Positions 38,029 to 51,034 of a DNA stretch of 64,000 nt are shown here, piece after piece. Position numbers and translations under genes: made by a program. Numbering within the stretch: the first letter of the stretch is position 1; the number at the start of each line of letters is the position of its first letter. The notes under the pieces are model-generated. The model saw nothing but the letters and a program-made list of their open reading frames with translations. It was not told where the DNA came from and searched no databases. Source of the DNA: Sipunculus nudus (Eukaryota; Annelida; Sipuncula; Golfingiida; Sipunculidae); NCBI GenBank assembly GCA_026874595.1, contig CM049316.1, positions 24,019,839 through 24,083,838 of the forward strand. The letters are read 5' to 3'.

Positions 38029-39043
38029 TAATCATGTACCGTTAAACAGAAATCCATATATATGCTCACTATTTCATAAGATATATTTAAGAAGCTTGTT
38101 ATTTAAATGTTTTGAAATCATTTATTTATCTCTTTACTTATTTAATTATTTGACGTTCCTTCATATCTTTGAGTACTATTGATGTATTATTCTTGTAGGA
38201 ACTTTGGGCCTGAGGCCTTTTTCTTGAATAAAACACTTGTTGTTGTTGTTGTTATAACCTCGGATCTTCAATATTCTTGAAACATTATGAGACTGAAAGA
38301 GAGAAAAAGTTTTCTTTTAAAGCATATGTTTAGGATGCATGATTCATACCTTTTTTATTTATCCTGTTATAAATATTCATATTTTTTAAATATTACTTGC
38401 AAACTGTATCTTTGCATATATTTAGTGTTTAGAAAGTTATTAGTCAATATTTTGAGTTAATTCGAATGGGGGGGGGGATGTTGTACATATTATGTACATT
38501 TGAAATTTTATGTATTAATGTTGTGGGGATTCCTGTTTGCGAGTGGAAACTGGTAAACCTGAAAGGTTAAATCCGTTGTCAGATGAAGACTTTGTTATTT
38601 GGTTGAACATATTTACAAAAGTTCATACAAACATAAATCGTATGTTTGGAATTGGATATACAAGATAGGGGACTTGGGATATTAGAAAAACTCTTGCAGA
38701 TACGAAAATATGAATAATATCACGTGAGAAAAGCAGTATGGTATCTCATGAAAAGGATTTTTTTTAGTAATGAAAGGTCCTTTGAAACAAGGCCTTAATG
38801 TAAGCCAGTTCCATGGGAAAATTGCATTGTTTGTTATGTTTTTAAAGACACTAGACTTTTATTTGAGAGTAAACAGGTATTGGTGGGACGCTAGACTTGT
38901 GTTCGTATGTTTGTTTACAACCCGTTCTGACCCCCTCCAGTGCTTAAACTTCTGACCAAGTCTTTAGCCTAAGGGTGAGGAGCTCTAACCACCTAGATGT
39001 GAATGGGTACAGCTATTGGGGCGGCAGACAAATGTACAATGAA

Positions 39044-39108
<65 letters not shown>

Positions 39109-39999
39109 GTAGGAATGCATGCATCCACCAAAAGGATGATCCTTAATGTTGAGTACACCGCAAACCCGTGTTTTCGTACTTTTATTTGCGTATACTACCA
39201 TATTCCTTTGTGCACATGTTCCCCAAGCAGAGTTTGTATTCACTTATTGAATTCACCTGGAGAACTTCCGTAATCCGGATCATGAGCCGGACCCACACCA
39301 ACATCTAATCGATTCTTCCTTCCCACATACCCGAAATGAGTTATGTTGTGAAAAAACATACACGCCAGCACACCCATACACACAAACAAACACTCAGACT
39401 CAAACGCACACACTAACGGTAGTGAATGTATAACTTCCTTGCGGATGCAATAACGTTCTTGGGTTGTGTGCTCCCCTTAGGGAGGAGAATGGCTATAAAA
39501 TGGACAGGCCCGAGAGAGAAGAAAGAAAGGGTAAAATGAGGCTGACATCGTCAGTGATATCAACCTATAAACCACCAGCTTTTTTTAGCTTTTAGCCAAA
39601 AGTTACACAGGATACAACACGTAAGAAAGTGCTGGGAAGGAATGTTCCTTCGCGCGTGACCAAACCTCTGTCGAAATGTAAAGGGTACCAGGTTACTTCA
39701 AATAACTTCGGTGAACGCTTCGGTGCGTAATTCCCATTAATTGAAAGCCCTTGCATACAGTGTTATACGTAAGCTTTATAGTTCGTTGTCTGTAATAAGA
39801 ATATAAATTACTTATTATACAGAATCATTAAGAAGGATATCCGGTTGCTTTTAAGTGTATATTCCATAAAATTAATCATTCGAAAACTAAATGCATGACA
39901 GAGTTCCTTTTTCCAGACGGTTTGATTAAAAATACATTGTACAATCATATTAAGTCTAATTTAATTGGGTTTTATAATTAGTATAGTTAAAAGCCATGG

Positions 40000-40304
40000 G
40001 TCGAACACCATACGTACAAATGGGCTTTCAATGTTAAGGTTGAACGGAATCTATACGGGACACCTTTCTGAGCTTTATAAACTGTAATAATAAAAGGTAC
40101 TCCTTTGGACCTTTTATAAAAAAAATAGACCAGAAAACGTGATTTAACTACACAAAGGCTGTTTGTTTTGTTTATATCAATGTGTTTATAATATGTTGGG
40201 GCCCGCCAAAATAATCATAACAAATTCAACAAGCGCCTTTGGCAGTATGTGAGATATGCCAGAGCTTGTCAAATGGCATTTTGCACAAGTGACCTTTCTA
40301 CCTC

Positions 40305-40358
<54 letters not shown>

Positions 40359-40460
40359 ACCTACTACCTTAGGGAACATTGTTTTTTTTTTGTATTTACA
40401 GACATGCCGTTGATAAACAAATTCATACATCCTTCAGGAAGGCGTTATAAGAACTTTCCA
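40000..40460 (+). repeat. Dispersed repeat family D, copy 1
   Basis: Shares GGGGCCCGCCAAAATAAT, GCTTGTCAAATGGCATTTTGCA, AAGTGACCTTTCTA and TTGATAAACA with copies at 42.69-43.12 kb (minus) and 50.43-50.80 kb (plus). A TA run has grown inside this copy. It looks like a non-autonomous element of about 370 bases. No coding capacity. Confidence 0.65.
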
Positions 40461-42689
40461 AAACCCAAATTTGCCTCCGATCATTAATATATACAGAGAG
40501 AAAGCCAGGAATCTTGTTAATTCTCTTTCAAAAGGTTGATGCATGGGTACCTTTAAACTTCAGCCCGAAAGTCTGCCCGACAAAAAATCAGTATAACAGG
40601 GACAAAGACTAGATTCTTGGAAAACCAACATAAATATCATTTCGTGGGGTTCTAAGAAGTTCTGCCTTGCCTCATAAATCATGAATAAAACAGCATGTTT
40701 TCTTGTCATTACAGGTCCGCTTTCTTTGTCAGAGTTTATAGATACGTCATGCATGACACACACCTTCGAGCCAGTAAACGCATATATTGTTATTGTCTAC
40801 ACCAGGTGTGAATGCGTTCATCCCAGTTCGTGTGTGTGTTTGTGTGTGTGTGTCTCTGTTTGTTCACAACAAGGCCCACGCAGTCATGAACAGTATCTCA
40901 TGAAATCTTCACGTCATTTTAGAGAATGGGCAGACAAAGAATCGATTTTGTGTGGATCCGGTACATGTACAGTGAATTATGCGTGAATGAATCTGGGAAT
41001 ATGGGACGAATAAGTGAATGCAAACACGGTTTTGGGAGCATCTCACAATAGTACCCATACGTGGCGGAGGCTTGCATTCCTTTGAATGGAGATTTATTAG
41101 TTCTGGTATTGTTATTGATAAAAATGATAAAAAGGACAACGGCTCCTTTATGGTTTGTACATTGATGCAGATATCATGCTTTGGGTTAAGGCAGAAACGA
41201 GCAAATTATGGGATCGGGAACTCGCAAGGTTTCATTAGCTAAGAGGTGTCCAATTGCAAGAAATGTCTCATCATATTCAAATGTACCCTGCATATTCATG
41301 AACTACACCATAGGACAAAAAAGGGAAGGTAGACCTTTGTCTATCCGGCCCTAACTCAGAAAATATAAAATTTAACTTATGCCGTAGTTTCGTGATCTTT
41401 GTGATATGTGATAACCTGATCAACATTTCAGCGTAAATTTATAAATGTTTTGTATAAGGGACCAAAATGCAAACATTTTAAGTATCAATTTAGTGTTTGT
41501 GAAAAGAAAATCTAATGATTAAGCAGTTTCCTTTTCCCCTACTCCTTAATTGTGTTCTTTGCTCGGCCACCCGGTGACATGTTACCCCCCCCCCCCCGGT
41601 CGGTAATCAGAAATCGATTTCAGATTACCCTTGGGGTTATTCTTTACTTAGTAAAAAATAAATATATTCGACTTTGGATAGGTGAAGGTAATTAAGACAA
41701 TATTAAAGAAATTTGGTTATGATTTCACATGTAATAGTATCGCTTCAAAAAAGAAAAATTAATACAAATCTTCCCCCTTAAATTCTAATATAAAAAAACC
41801 TGGAAGATTTTTTTTTAAATATGAGCCTTTTATAACGGAGTTACGCAATTTAGTAGAAACATGTCATATTATCGTTCATTTTAAAATTTTATATATTTAT
41901 GAAATTTCATGGATACTTAAGTAGGGCAGGGGGGCGTGGGGCGTTGTTCTGCAGTATGATTTTTTTATCAGACAGACGAAGCGTAACAATTGTTAAAATG
42001 TCGGTGATTGTCTCTGTTCTCGTAACTGTGGTCACACGTAATAAAATCAGCACTTAAAAGTGCAATGTATACCAGTTTTACAGGTGATAGCAAAGTTAAA
42101 GGGCCAATGGAGGTGTCATCGAAATAAGTTCATGATCTTTAAGATGTGCGATACTTTCCTGATGGGAATAAACCATTAATGCGCGTGTAACACACCTGAA
42201 TATGTAGGTATATGGATATATACATAAAAGAAACATAAATGAAGGAAAATAAAGCAAACATGTACCGAGTAACCTTTGTCAAGCATGGGGTATATGCGCG
42301 TCCCGTCAAAAGTTCTTTGTATTTTAACAATGGTACTAGCAAAGGAAGTCCTGTGTTGTTACCATTTTCGCAAAAACATATTTCAGGGTGTTCGATGCCA
42401 TGTATATATGTGGTTTGAGCGTCCCAGACTCTTCCTATTGAAAGGATGTGCCGGCGTAGTGTCAGGCCTCTCTTAATGAGCCTATGGCCTGTACGCGCGG
42501 GTTGCCGGGCCGTTGAGCTGTCATTCATAAAGAAATATAACAACATTGGCTCTGAGCGGTCCTTGCTTGGCTGGTATTCGTTTAGCTGACAATGGATACA
42601 TGGCTACGATTAAGTGGAAGTGTAATATGACCTATTATTTAAAGGTGCCCATTCAGCAACATTTTGAAAAAGTATTTGTGTAATGTCTG

Positions 42690-43120
42690 GCTTCTTTTTT
42701 GTATATATTAAAGATCAAAGGGCAATTTTGGTTGTGGTAAGTTCTTATAAGGCCTATTTGAAGAATGTATGTACTCGTTTATCAACAACATGTTTGTTAA
42801 CACAGCAATGTTGACAAACGGGAAAAACTTGTAACCTAAGGTGATAGGTTGCATATATGCGAAAGTAGAAAGGTCACTTGTTGCAAAATGCCATTTGCAA
42901 AGCCCTGGTTTATCTGACTTGCTGCCGGATGCCCTTGTTGATTTTGTTTTGATTATTTTAGCAGGCCCCCACATATTATAAACACGTTGATGTTAACAAA
43001 ACAAATAGCCTTTGTGCAGTGATATCCACGTATTCTGGCCTATTTTTATAAAAGCTCCAATGGATGACCTATAGTTTATAAAGGTCACATAGGTGATTGG
43101 GCCCCTTTAATATGATGAGC
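42690..43120 (-). repeat. Dispersed repeat family D, copy 2
   Basis: Inverted relative to copies 1 and 3. Carries TATAAAAGCTCCAATGG, GGCCCCCACATATT, AAAGGTCACTTGTTGCAAAA and TTTATCAACAACATG in the family order. The end near 43110 (GATTGGGCCCCTTTAA) matches the start of copy 3 and defines one element border. Confidence 0.68.
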
Positions 43121-43576
43121 CTCCTGAAGCGCGTGGTACGAATATTTGCAGGTTTATTATTTCTTCCTATCTATCCCATGTGATAAAAATCCACAAAAAC
43201 GTTATATTAAATTGGCTTTTTTTTTTAAAGAAAAATAATAATTGAATAAGTTGTTGTCTTTGTGTCAAGAAAACGTAATAACTGAGACTTTGCTTGCCCC
43301 GGGGAGTAAAGAGTGCATGGATGTATGATTTATGAAATTTATATGAACATGCAGTCGATTGGCCGAGCACGTTATCCTGTAGAATTTCTGCGGGGGCGGG
43401 TTATGTGTAATGTTTAATCTTTTTATATATATGGTTATATACCCATTGACAATGGTCATCTGTGTAATAACTGTATTTTTTATTATTTTTACTTTGAGAA
43501 GGAGAACACAGCTGACAGTGGGGAATCGCCTCACCTGCCAGGTTGATTTATCAATATCACTGAACATGCTGTACAT

Positions 43577-43663
<87 letters not shown>

Positions 43664-43776
43664 ATATCATAGAATTAAGGAAATGACAAGGATATAAATA
43701 TTGCTCGCAGAAAGCAGATCAACATGGATGCTCCACAAGAAGAAATTCCATCTAAGGGGGACAAATGGATCAAATT

Positions 43777-44035
43777 TAAGTTTTTGGAACTGAAATGAGA
43801 TAATGTCAGTTCAGAATCAAAAGCATGGTATATATGTGCGCCATCAAAAGCAATATCATCCAAGCTTTTTCTTGAGAACCGCTGTACCAAATTTGAACTT
43901 TTAGAATTTAAATGAGATAATGATCAGAATAGTAACAGAAACATAAACATGGCATCAAACGCAATCTCATCTAGCCTTTCCTGGAGAACTCCTTTACAAA
44001 CTTTGAATTGAATCGGGATTTGTGTAGAACATTAT
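43777..44035. repeat. Diverged tandem repeat of ~135 bp
   Basis: Two units share GAACT-AAATGAGATAATG, CATGG, CATCAAA-GCAAT-TCATC and CTTGAGAAC. Followed by ACAGACAGACAG. Non-coding. Confidence 0.5.
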
Positions 44036-45259
44036 TCCGTAAATGGAATCCTGGACAGACAGACAGGTGATCAAAACAAAATCAATTCCTCCATCATTAC
44101 TTCTGAACCGGTGTCTAATAATGTACAAACACAAAAAACAAAGAAACAAGGGTCACGGCGCTCAGCTGATTTTTTTTTGTATATTAGCATTTTAAAAGCT
44201 AAGAGGAAATGGTCCTGCTATTTGGTGATAACCAAATACTAAATATATAACCGAAAGTCAAACACTGAGCACTTTTATGGACTACATCAAAACACAGGAG
44301 CCTGTCATGATAAAATATTTGTAAAAGTATCAGTATTTCAACTATGATAGTAATATGCGTTTTGAAGACCCACTGGGAATAAATGAAACCCTGTAAAAAT
44401 ATAGAGAATGAGGAAGAAACGGAGATAAGATTTTATATCATAATACACATTTGATTTATTAACTGAAACAAAAAGCTGAACAAAATTTAAATTGTACATT
44501 CTCAAATGAGCATAAAATAAATCTGATAAGTATGTATTGTACCCTGTAAAATATGAAAATTGTGGCCTAAAACCATTTAATCACACAATAATGGGAAAAA
44601 GGTGATGGGCCTAAGAGTAATACGAAAGGATATATTTGATTAAAATAGTGTAAATCTAATCAATAATTTTAAAAACAGTTTAAACATATCGCCAAATTAG
44701 CTAATAATTAAATTTAAGGAAAGTATGCAAGATATAATTTGATTGAGTGTACCTGAGGTATGCTTCGCAAGGCATTAGAGATATGAATGAAATACTACAA
44801 AATAAGTTATATTTCCTTATTATCTTTAAAAGGATTTCATTTAGAACATCAATGCAATTAAAAGTTGAAGAGATAACAAAATCAAAACATTTTAATCATG
44901 GCTGAATGTACCTCCTCTCATGGCTTTAATGTATCATTTATAAGGTTGAACATATTACATCTACATATAGATTTGCCTATGAACTCCCTAGATGTATAGT
45001 TAAAAGATTCTAGGTCTAATGGTTATTGGTTTTCTCCTGTTAATGGCCGGACTGCTTGGTTTGAAGGTCTCAAAAATACAGAAAAAAATCAGAATAAAAT
45101 ACAAATGGCGCCGCCAGTCTTCAGGGAACTGAAGAAATACTCCGTGAATAATATGCATGAAAAGAAGCATAGAAATGAATGTGCTCATTAGTTATTCATA
45201 CACTAGAGCTTTTGTATCAAATTTTTAATTGTTATGGGGCGGTATTAAAGGGCCCGGTA

Positions 45260-46340
45260 GGTTGCAGTCACCTAATGTCAGGTGTCCTGGGAGATTTTTT
45301 AAGGACGTCGATGGATGTCACATTAGCAGGTTCTAGGGTTAACGGATACAGTATGGTCCCTGTCTGACTCACTAGGTTCTCCAAATCATGTTTTCGGCCG
45401 GTAGTTCGCAAAATTAGGTCACCATGACCTAATTTCACGTTTCGAAGGAGATTTTACCAAAACTTTCCTGGATGTTACATTAGAAGATTCTAGGGCTAGC
45501 GGATTTAATTTGTGCCGCGTCTGACTCTTTTTTTATTTGTTTAGAGGATAGGTCCAGGGCCTGTTGGTGGCACTGTCTATTGAATGAAGATGAAGGTATC
45601 CATATGTTAAGAACGATATGTTATTATAAGCCTTCTGGATTTCGGGTTTTATTTTCACGGATTTTGAATAATCAAAAAGTCAAAGTCTGTCGATGAGACA
45701 TAAGAGTACATCTCTGAGGTTCAACGAGATTTTACCATTATGCCATAGACAGGGTTCGAACCAAGGGCCTTCAACTCCGGAGTCCAACACCTTAACCACT
45801 AGGCTGCGTCCTACCCCTGCCCCGTCTTACTCACTGGGTGCTTAAACTTATGTTGTCGGCCCGTAGTTCGCAAAATATAGGTCACTATGATCCAATTTCA
45901 GGTTTCCAAGGAGATTTGCCTAGAACCTCTATGGATGTATAGTAAGAAGTTTCTAGGTCGAACGGTAACGGTTTGTGCCATACTATCGACCGGACTGCCT
46001 AATTTTAAGGTTAAAAAAGAGGGGAAATGCATAAAAATAAAAAAAAAATATAGGTAGGGCCACCAGTCTTCAGGAAATGAAACACTCCATGATCAATATG
46101 CATGGAAAGAACACTTGCAATCAATGCATTAGTTATTCACATACTGAAGCTTTTGTATAAAATTTTTAATTATTCTAAGGGGGTATTTCCGAGCCCCATA
46201 CCTCGGAGGATAAGGGTTACAGTAACCTTATTTCAGGTTTCCAAGGACATGTTTTATGGACCTATATGGGTGTTTGGTTAGAAGTTTCTAGGTCAAGCGG
46301 TTACGATGTATGCCTCGTTAACGGCCGGACGGACGGATGA
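45260..46340. repeat. Tandem array of diverged ~140-bp units upstream of BRI-B
   Basis: Reverse-complement counterpart of the 29.74-30.46 kb array, with units near 45.30, 45.43, 45.85 and 46.21 kb sharing TTTCCAAGGAGAT, TTCTAGG and AACGG. Interrupted by the SINE at 45.5-45.8 kb and by a second copy of the inner flank segment at 46.0-46.2 kb. Confidence 0.65.
45528..45817 (-). mobile_element. tRNA-derived SINE, fuller copy in right arm
   Basis: On the minus strand it has the tRNA-like head with AGTGGTTAAGGTGTTGGACT and a B-box-like GGTTCGAACCC, then a body of about 170 bases and an A-rich tail (T run at 45528-45534). Flanks are imperfect copies of the same target sequence as the left arm (45513-45527 and 45818-45833). 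It is therefore the same insertion event, predating the duplication. Confidence 0.7.
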
Positions 46341-46793
46341 TAGACAAAGAGTGATCGCTATAGCTCAGATGACTTTCAGTCAGCTGAGCTAAAACTATCT
46401 ATTAGCAAACGCTGTTTTACATGCCAAAGTGCCCAAACCAACTCTCGGCGGCGGAATTGTTTACTTCATAAAAGTTTATCAGAAAAGGTAATAGAGTGTG
46501 AAGTGATTAAAACTGAATGTTAAGAATTCTAAGAAGGATGAGGGGACATGGTGGCACAAACATAAAATCTATACCAGATACCAGGAAGAAACGCGATAAT
46601 GTAATAGTAAGTACAGCACGTTTAATTATGTGTATCAGAATGAGTATTTTAGTGTTTCTTTTGAAGCAATTCGTGTGACTAAGCTTACAATCTTAATACA
46701 TATTTGCATATAAATGCTTTGGCATGTCTCCAGCAGAAATCTATTTGTCTTGCAGGGAGGCTGTTTGGATTGACAACGCTGAAGCGTTCTGCA

Positions 46794-46910
46794 TGACGTC
46801 ACCATTCCAACAGGGAACTAAATAAATAGAAGAACGAGAGGCCGCGTCAGTCAGAACGAAGCAGACGGTCTTGCACACAACACCAGATCCTCATGAAAAT
46901 TGTGACGTCA
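46794..46910 (+). promoter_or_regulatory. BRI-B core promoter: paired CRE palindromes and weak TATA
   Basis: TGACGTCA occurs at 46794-46801 and again at 46903-46910, 16 bases before the ATG, matching BRI-A. The TATA box has decayed to CTAAATAAATAG (46818-46829), while BRI-A retains TATATATA. The intervening leader is closely similar in both genes, including the GAGAGGCCGCGTCAGTC stretch. Confidence 0.58.
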
Positions 46911-46925
46911 CAGTCTAAGCAGACG

Positions 46926-49900
46926 ATGGCAGACGAAAAGGAAACACCGGTTCAAGTATGTTCTCATATATTCAATGTTTAACATAATTACTAAAATTTT
47001 AATTTTACATCTCTCAAAATTAATTATTTCCTCCGCCATGGAGGTTATGTTTTGCCGGTGTTGTTTTGTTTGTCTGTTATCAACACTAATCAACAAGTTT
47101 TTCACGGACTTTGATGAAATAAATTCAGGACAGCTTGGCAATGATACAAGGAACAATTTATTAAATTTTGGGGGTGATCCGGATCACCATCTGGATCCAA
47201 ATATTGTTAAAGGTAAAATTACCCATTTCTGATAATGAGTGGTAATGAGCTGCCTTGTTACGTCTGTTCCCATCAGTGTCAGTATGCTATGACGTTAAGT
47301 GATTGTCCTGCAGTGGTTATCACACATTTCTGACAATGCCATATGGAGCTAATGGGCTGCATTGGTCTGCGCTCTCTGCGTGCTTTTTCCAGTTTTAAAA
47401 ATTGTAAAACGGCTGAGGCTCACACAGGGAACACCCAGTGTTAGGTGCAGTCATGGGACCATTCATGACATGGCTCTATGCAAAGTGTATTTGGCGGGCC
47501 GTCATACGCCTCAGTGTAACACAGGCAACAGCGGATACATAAAGAAAAAGGGATGGTATATGGGGGGGGGGGGGGGTCAATACGATGGCATAGGCAAACG
47601 TATGGTAGGAGTACAATCAGACTTTATACTTTATACTCAACGTTTGCATGCAGAAAAAAAAATAAGAGACTTATAATCGCTGCTTTTCGGTATGAAGCGT
47701 ATATTGTTCTATTTCATGGGTATTTAATATAGAGGGGGGGGGGGGGGGGGGGGGGGGGGGGCTGCGCCTCCTATATTTCCGCTCATCATAGGGACAGAAT
47801 ATTTTGTCCTCATGCAAAAAAAAGGATTAGGTATATTCGCGTTGCATTAATAAATTAAACGAGAGCGGGATTTGGACTTTTGTATATTTGATGGTTTTAC
47901 GCGATGATTTGGTTCCAGCAAACCTAATATTATTTTATTTCACATCTGTTCAGACTAATTATTTGTTAATTTTAAAATCTTAAATATCATTAACAAATAA
48001 ATATCTAAACAATCTGAATTCTGAAGTATCGTTCATAGAGCAATATATGGACGAGATTCTTACATTTTTCTTGAGCGGTAGGAAAACTGGAATTAGGCCT
48101 AAAAAAATATCTCTCCCGTGTTGTAAAGAACTTTCGGTGTGTCAGAAAATATTTCTTCAAGGTAACGAATTTGTCTTCTCAAGCACATCGTGTGTCAATT
48201 TTGACCTCTCCCAGCATCAAGCGGTTTTATTTTTAGTAAATGTTTGGTGATTTTTAGTTCCACCCGCACGGACATCTGTTAAAAAAAGAATAATTAAATT
48301 TCAATTTATTTTCCTGTTGTTATGCTGTGCTTTAAGCAAAACATTTTTTTTTATTATTATGTTGTCCCCTGATCAGTGATGTAGTCGAGTCCTGGCTAAT
48401 CGAGTCCAAGACCGAGTCCTCGAGTTTCGAGTTCAAGTTCATCCTTTCTAGGTCCGAGTCTTTGAAACCCGAGTTCGAGTGCAACATACAAATCTCCTTA
48501 TTTAAAAATTTAAAAATGGAAATTTCAGATTTTCATTTATGTTTTTGTTAATTTTTACACATCTTTTTATATGAATGTTTAAAACATTTAGCTCCCGATG
48601 CGGGACTAAAACTTGGTATATAGACTTTTTTTGTAATATTCTGTTAGTAGTTCGCACGGTATAAATAGGTCTTTATAGTGAGTGACCTTTTATCTACTGT
48701 ACTCGAGATGGACTTTGCCTTATTTCTCTAGTCCTTACATCCGAGTCCGAGTACAAGTTCGGGTACAGGAGCCCAGAGTTCAAGTCCAAATCAAAGTCAC
48801 TAAAAACTTGACCCGAGTCAAAGACCGGACTGTTATGTGTCATGCGCTTTGGTGAAGCTTCTGAGTCAATAGAAACATAATGAATAATAACATTTACATT
48901 TTGCTACAATTATATTGTTCTTTGATTGATTAAAACCTGTGTTTTTTCACGTGGTTTATTGAAATAATAAACCATGAGTTTAAAGCATAAAAATGTATCA
49001 TTTGGTTAAGTCAGCTTTAGGGAAATTCTGAACAGTGCGAAGGGAACCTTAAAGACTACGAGACTATCCCGAGGGTGATCTAAAATCGATTACCGTGGGG
49101 TAACCTATAATTGAGGGCAGATGGTCCAAATAGTTAATACCTGCAGTTGCTTTAGTCCGCCACTGATTTTCTAGGGTATCCAATAAAAATCAGTTTTCCA
49201 GATATTAATGATTCAACTCTGGTTTAAGTGAATAAACGTTTGATTAAGATGAATTGAACTGAATATTTATAACATTTCTTGTACTGCCTTCTATTTATTT
49301 ACTTAAAATTTGATTAGATCTTGTTGCTGTTGCTGCACTTTCGATGCAGATTCATTTGCAAATGCACTTACCACTTTTTTGCATTTTATCATTTAGGATT
49401 AATTTTAATTTATATTCCACAAGTTAAATTATTAAAAATTAAATGAGGAGAGAGACGAGTTCTTTATTTATTGCACCATTTGCTGCAAACAACTGTGCCT
49501 GTTATGATAATTTACCTTGCTACTGTTATTGTCCGTAAACACTAAGCCCGTGGGCTCAGGAGAATATATATATCTTTGAACAAAACTTCTTTCCCATAGG
49601 CACTTACGGCTAAGTAAACCACATTTGTCCTATTTATAGTTTACCATAGAAGAACCAAAAAGAGAAAAGAAAAAGGTGACGGGGAAGCACGCGCTGATCG
49701 CCCTGACAACCGTGCTTCTGGTTGCCATAATCGTGGCGGGATTTCTGATCGGGATCTACATGATGAAGCAGACGACCAAGGAAGTCTCGGACAATCTCGT
49801 GAATGTGAGACTTTATTTTATCGTACTTTATTTGCTGTCCAGTTACCAAAGGCCATGTCAATTTAATAATCATGGTATTCAGATAGGTGCATGGGTACTT

Positions 49901-50983
49901 ATATTTCTAAAATGACTAATGTATAATTTGGTTATATTATTATTTGTTTATTCATGTTCAGAATCAAAAAATAAATTTTGTTATGTGGTAATAATTTTTT
50001 CAATTAGCACATTCCTTCACGGACGATTTCTCTCTATTTTTCTGACCTAGATGGGTAATTCACATTGTTCTAGTTTGGTAACAAAGAAAATGTGAGACTG
50101 AAACGCTGAATACAACCAATATTCCTCCAAATAAATTCTGATACCTCTGTGAAAATAAGTTTTTTATTCTTCCCAGGTCTACCGGCTGAAGTTCAAGGAC
50201 GAAGGTAAAGAGGTCAAGGAGACCATCAAGACAAACATAAATTACAACACCACCGAGATCAACACCGAGGACAAGAAAGGAGACAAGAATACAGTCTTCA
50301 ACGACTTCAAAAAGGTAAGTGATTAATATCAAACAGATTGTAGATAAAAAAATACACATGTCAACATTTAAAGTAAGTAAGTTTACAACAACACTCTTCA
50401 ACGACCTTAAAAAAGTCAGTAACGAATAACAGTCAAACTTTAAAGGGGCCCAATCAACTCTCTTACCTTTATAAACTAATGGCAATCCCTTGGAGCTTTT
50501 ATAAAAATAGGTTAGAAACGTGGATATCACCGCACACAGGATGCTTGTTTTGTAAATATCAAAGTGTTTTTAATATGTGGGGCCCGCCAAAAAAATCCAG
50601 CAAGGGCATCTGGTGGCAAGTCAGAAAAAACCAGAGCTTTGCAAATGGCATTTTGCAACAAGTGACCTTTCTATCTCGGCATACATGCAACCTACCAGAT
50701 TAGATTGTTGTTCCCTTTTGTCAACATTGCTGTGTTTACAAATACGTTGTTGATAAACATGTACATACATCCTTCACGTGGGCGTTATTAGAACTATTCA
50801 TTATAAAACGAGAGCAATACCAAAATTAGACAGGCTAATAGAAGTCTTCAGCGACAGCAAAAAGGTTTGGAATGAATGTCGGACAGTTAAATATAACGGT
50901 TCAAAGACAAACACGCAAAGCAAGAAAGCGGACATGAACATTGTCTTCAAGGACTTTAGAAAGGTAAGTAGCGAATTATATGT

Positions 50984-51034
<51 letters not shown>

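Larger units (their letters stand above)
33471..38251 (+). mobile_element. LINE-A: APE-type non-LTR retrotransposon with 13-bp target-site duplication
   Basis: The element is bounded by TTATAACCTCGGA at 33458-33470 and 38252-38264. It carries an L1-type ORF1, an ORF2 with endonuclease, reverse transcriptase and C-terminal zinc finger, then AATAAA and a (TTG)n tail at 38238-38251. Only about 30 bases precede ORF1, so the 5' end is probably truncated. I cannot assign the clade firmly. It lies in the spacer between the two divergent BRICHOS genes and was probably inserted independently of the duplication. Confidence 0.92.
38265..45039. other. Spacer right of LINE-A, no gene supported
   Basis: Holds family A, C and D repeats, TA and GA microsatellites (43583-43665), a C run at 41586-41598, and the 43.8-44.0 kb tandem repeat. 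No coding exon is supported. Confidence 0.5.
45040..49900 (+). repeat. Right arm of large inverted duplication
   Basis: Reverse-complement partner of 26400-30620. The inner end at about 45.04-45.26 kb (CCAGTCTTCAGGGAACTG and on) matches 30.46-30.62 kb. A second copy of this inner segment lies at 46.0-46.2 kb, so the right flank has an extra internal duplication or the left flank lost one. The spacer between arms is about 14.4 kb. Confidence 0.8.
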
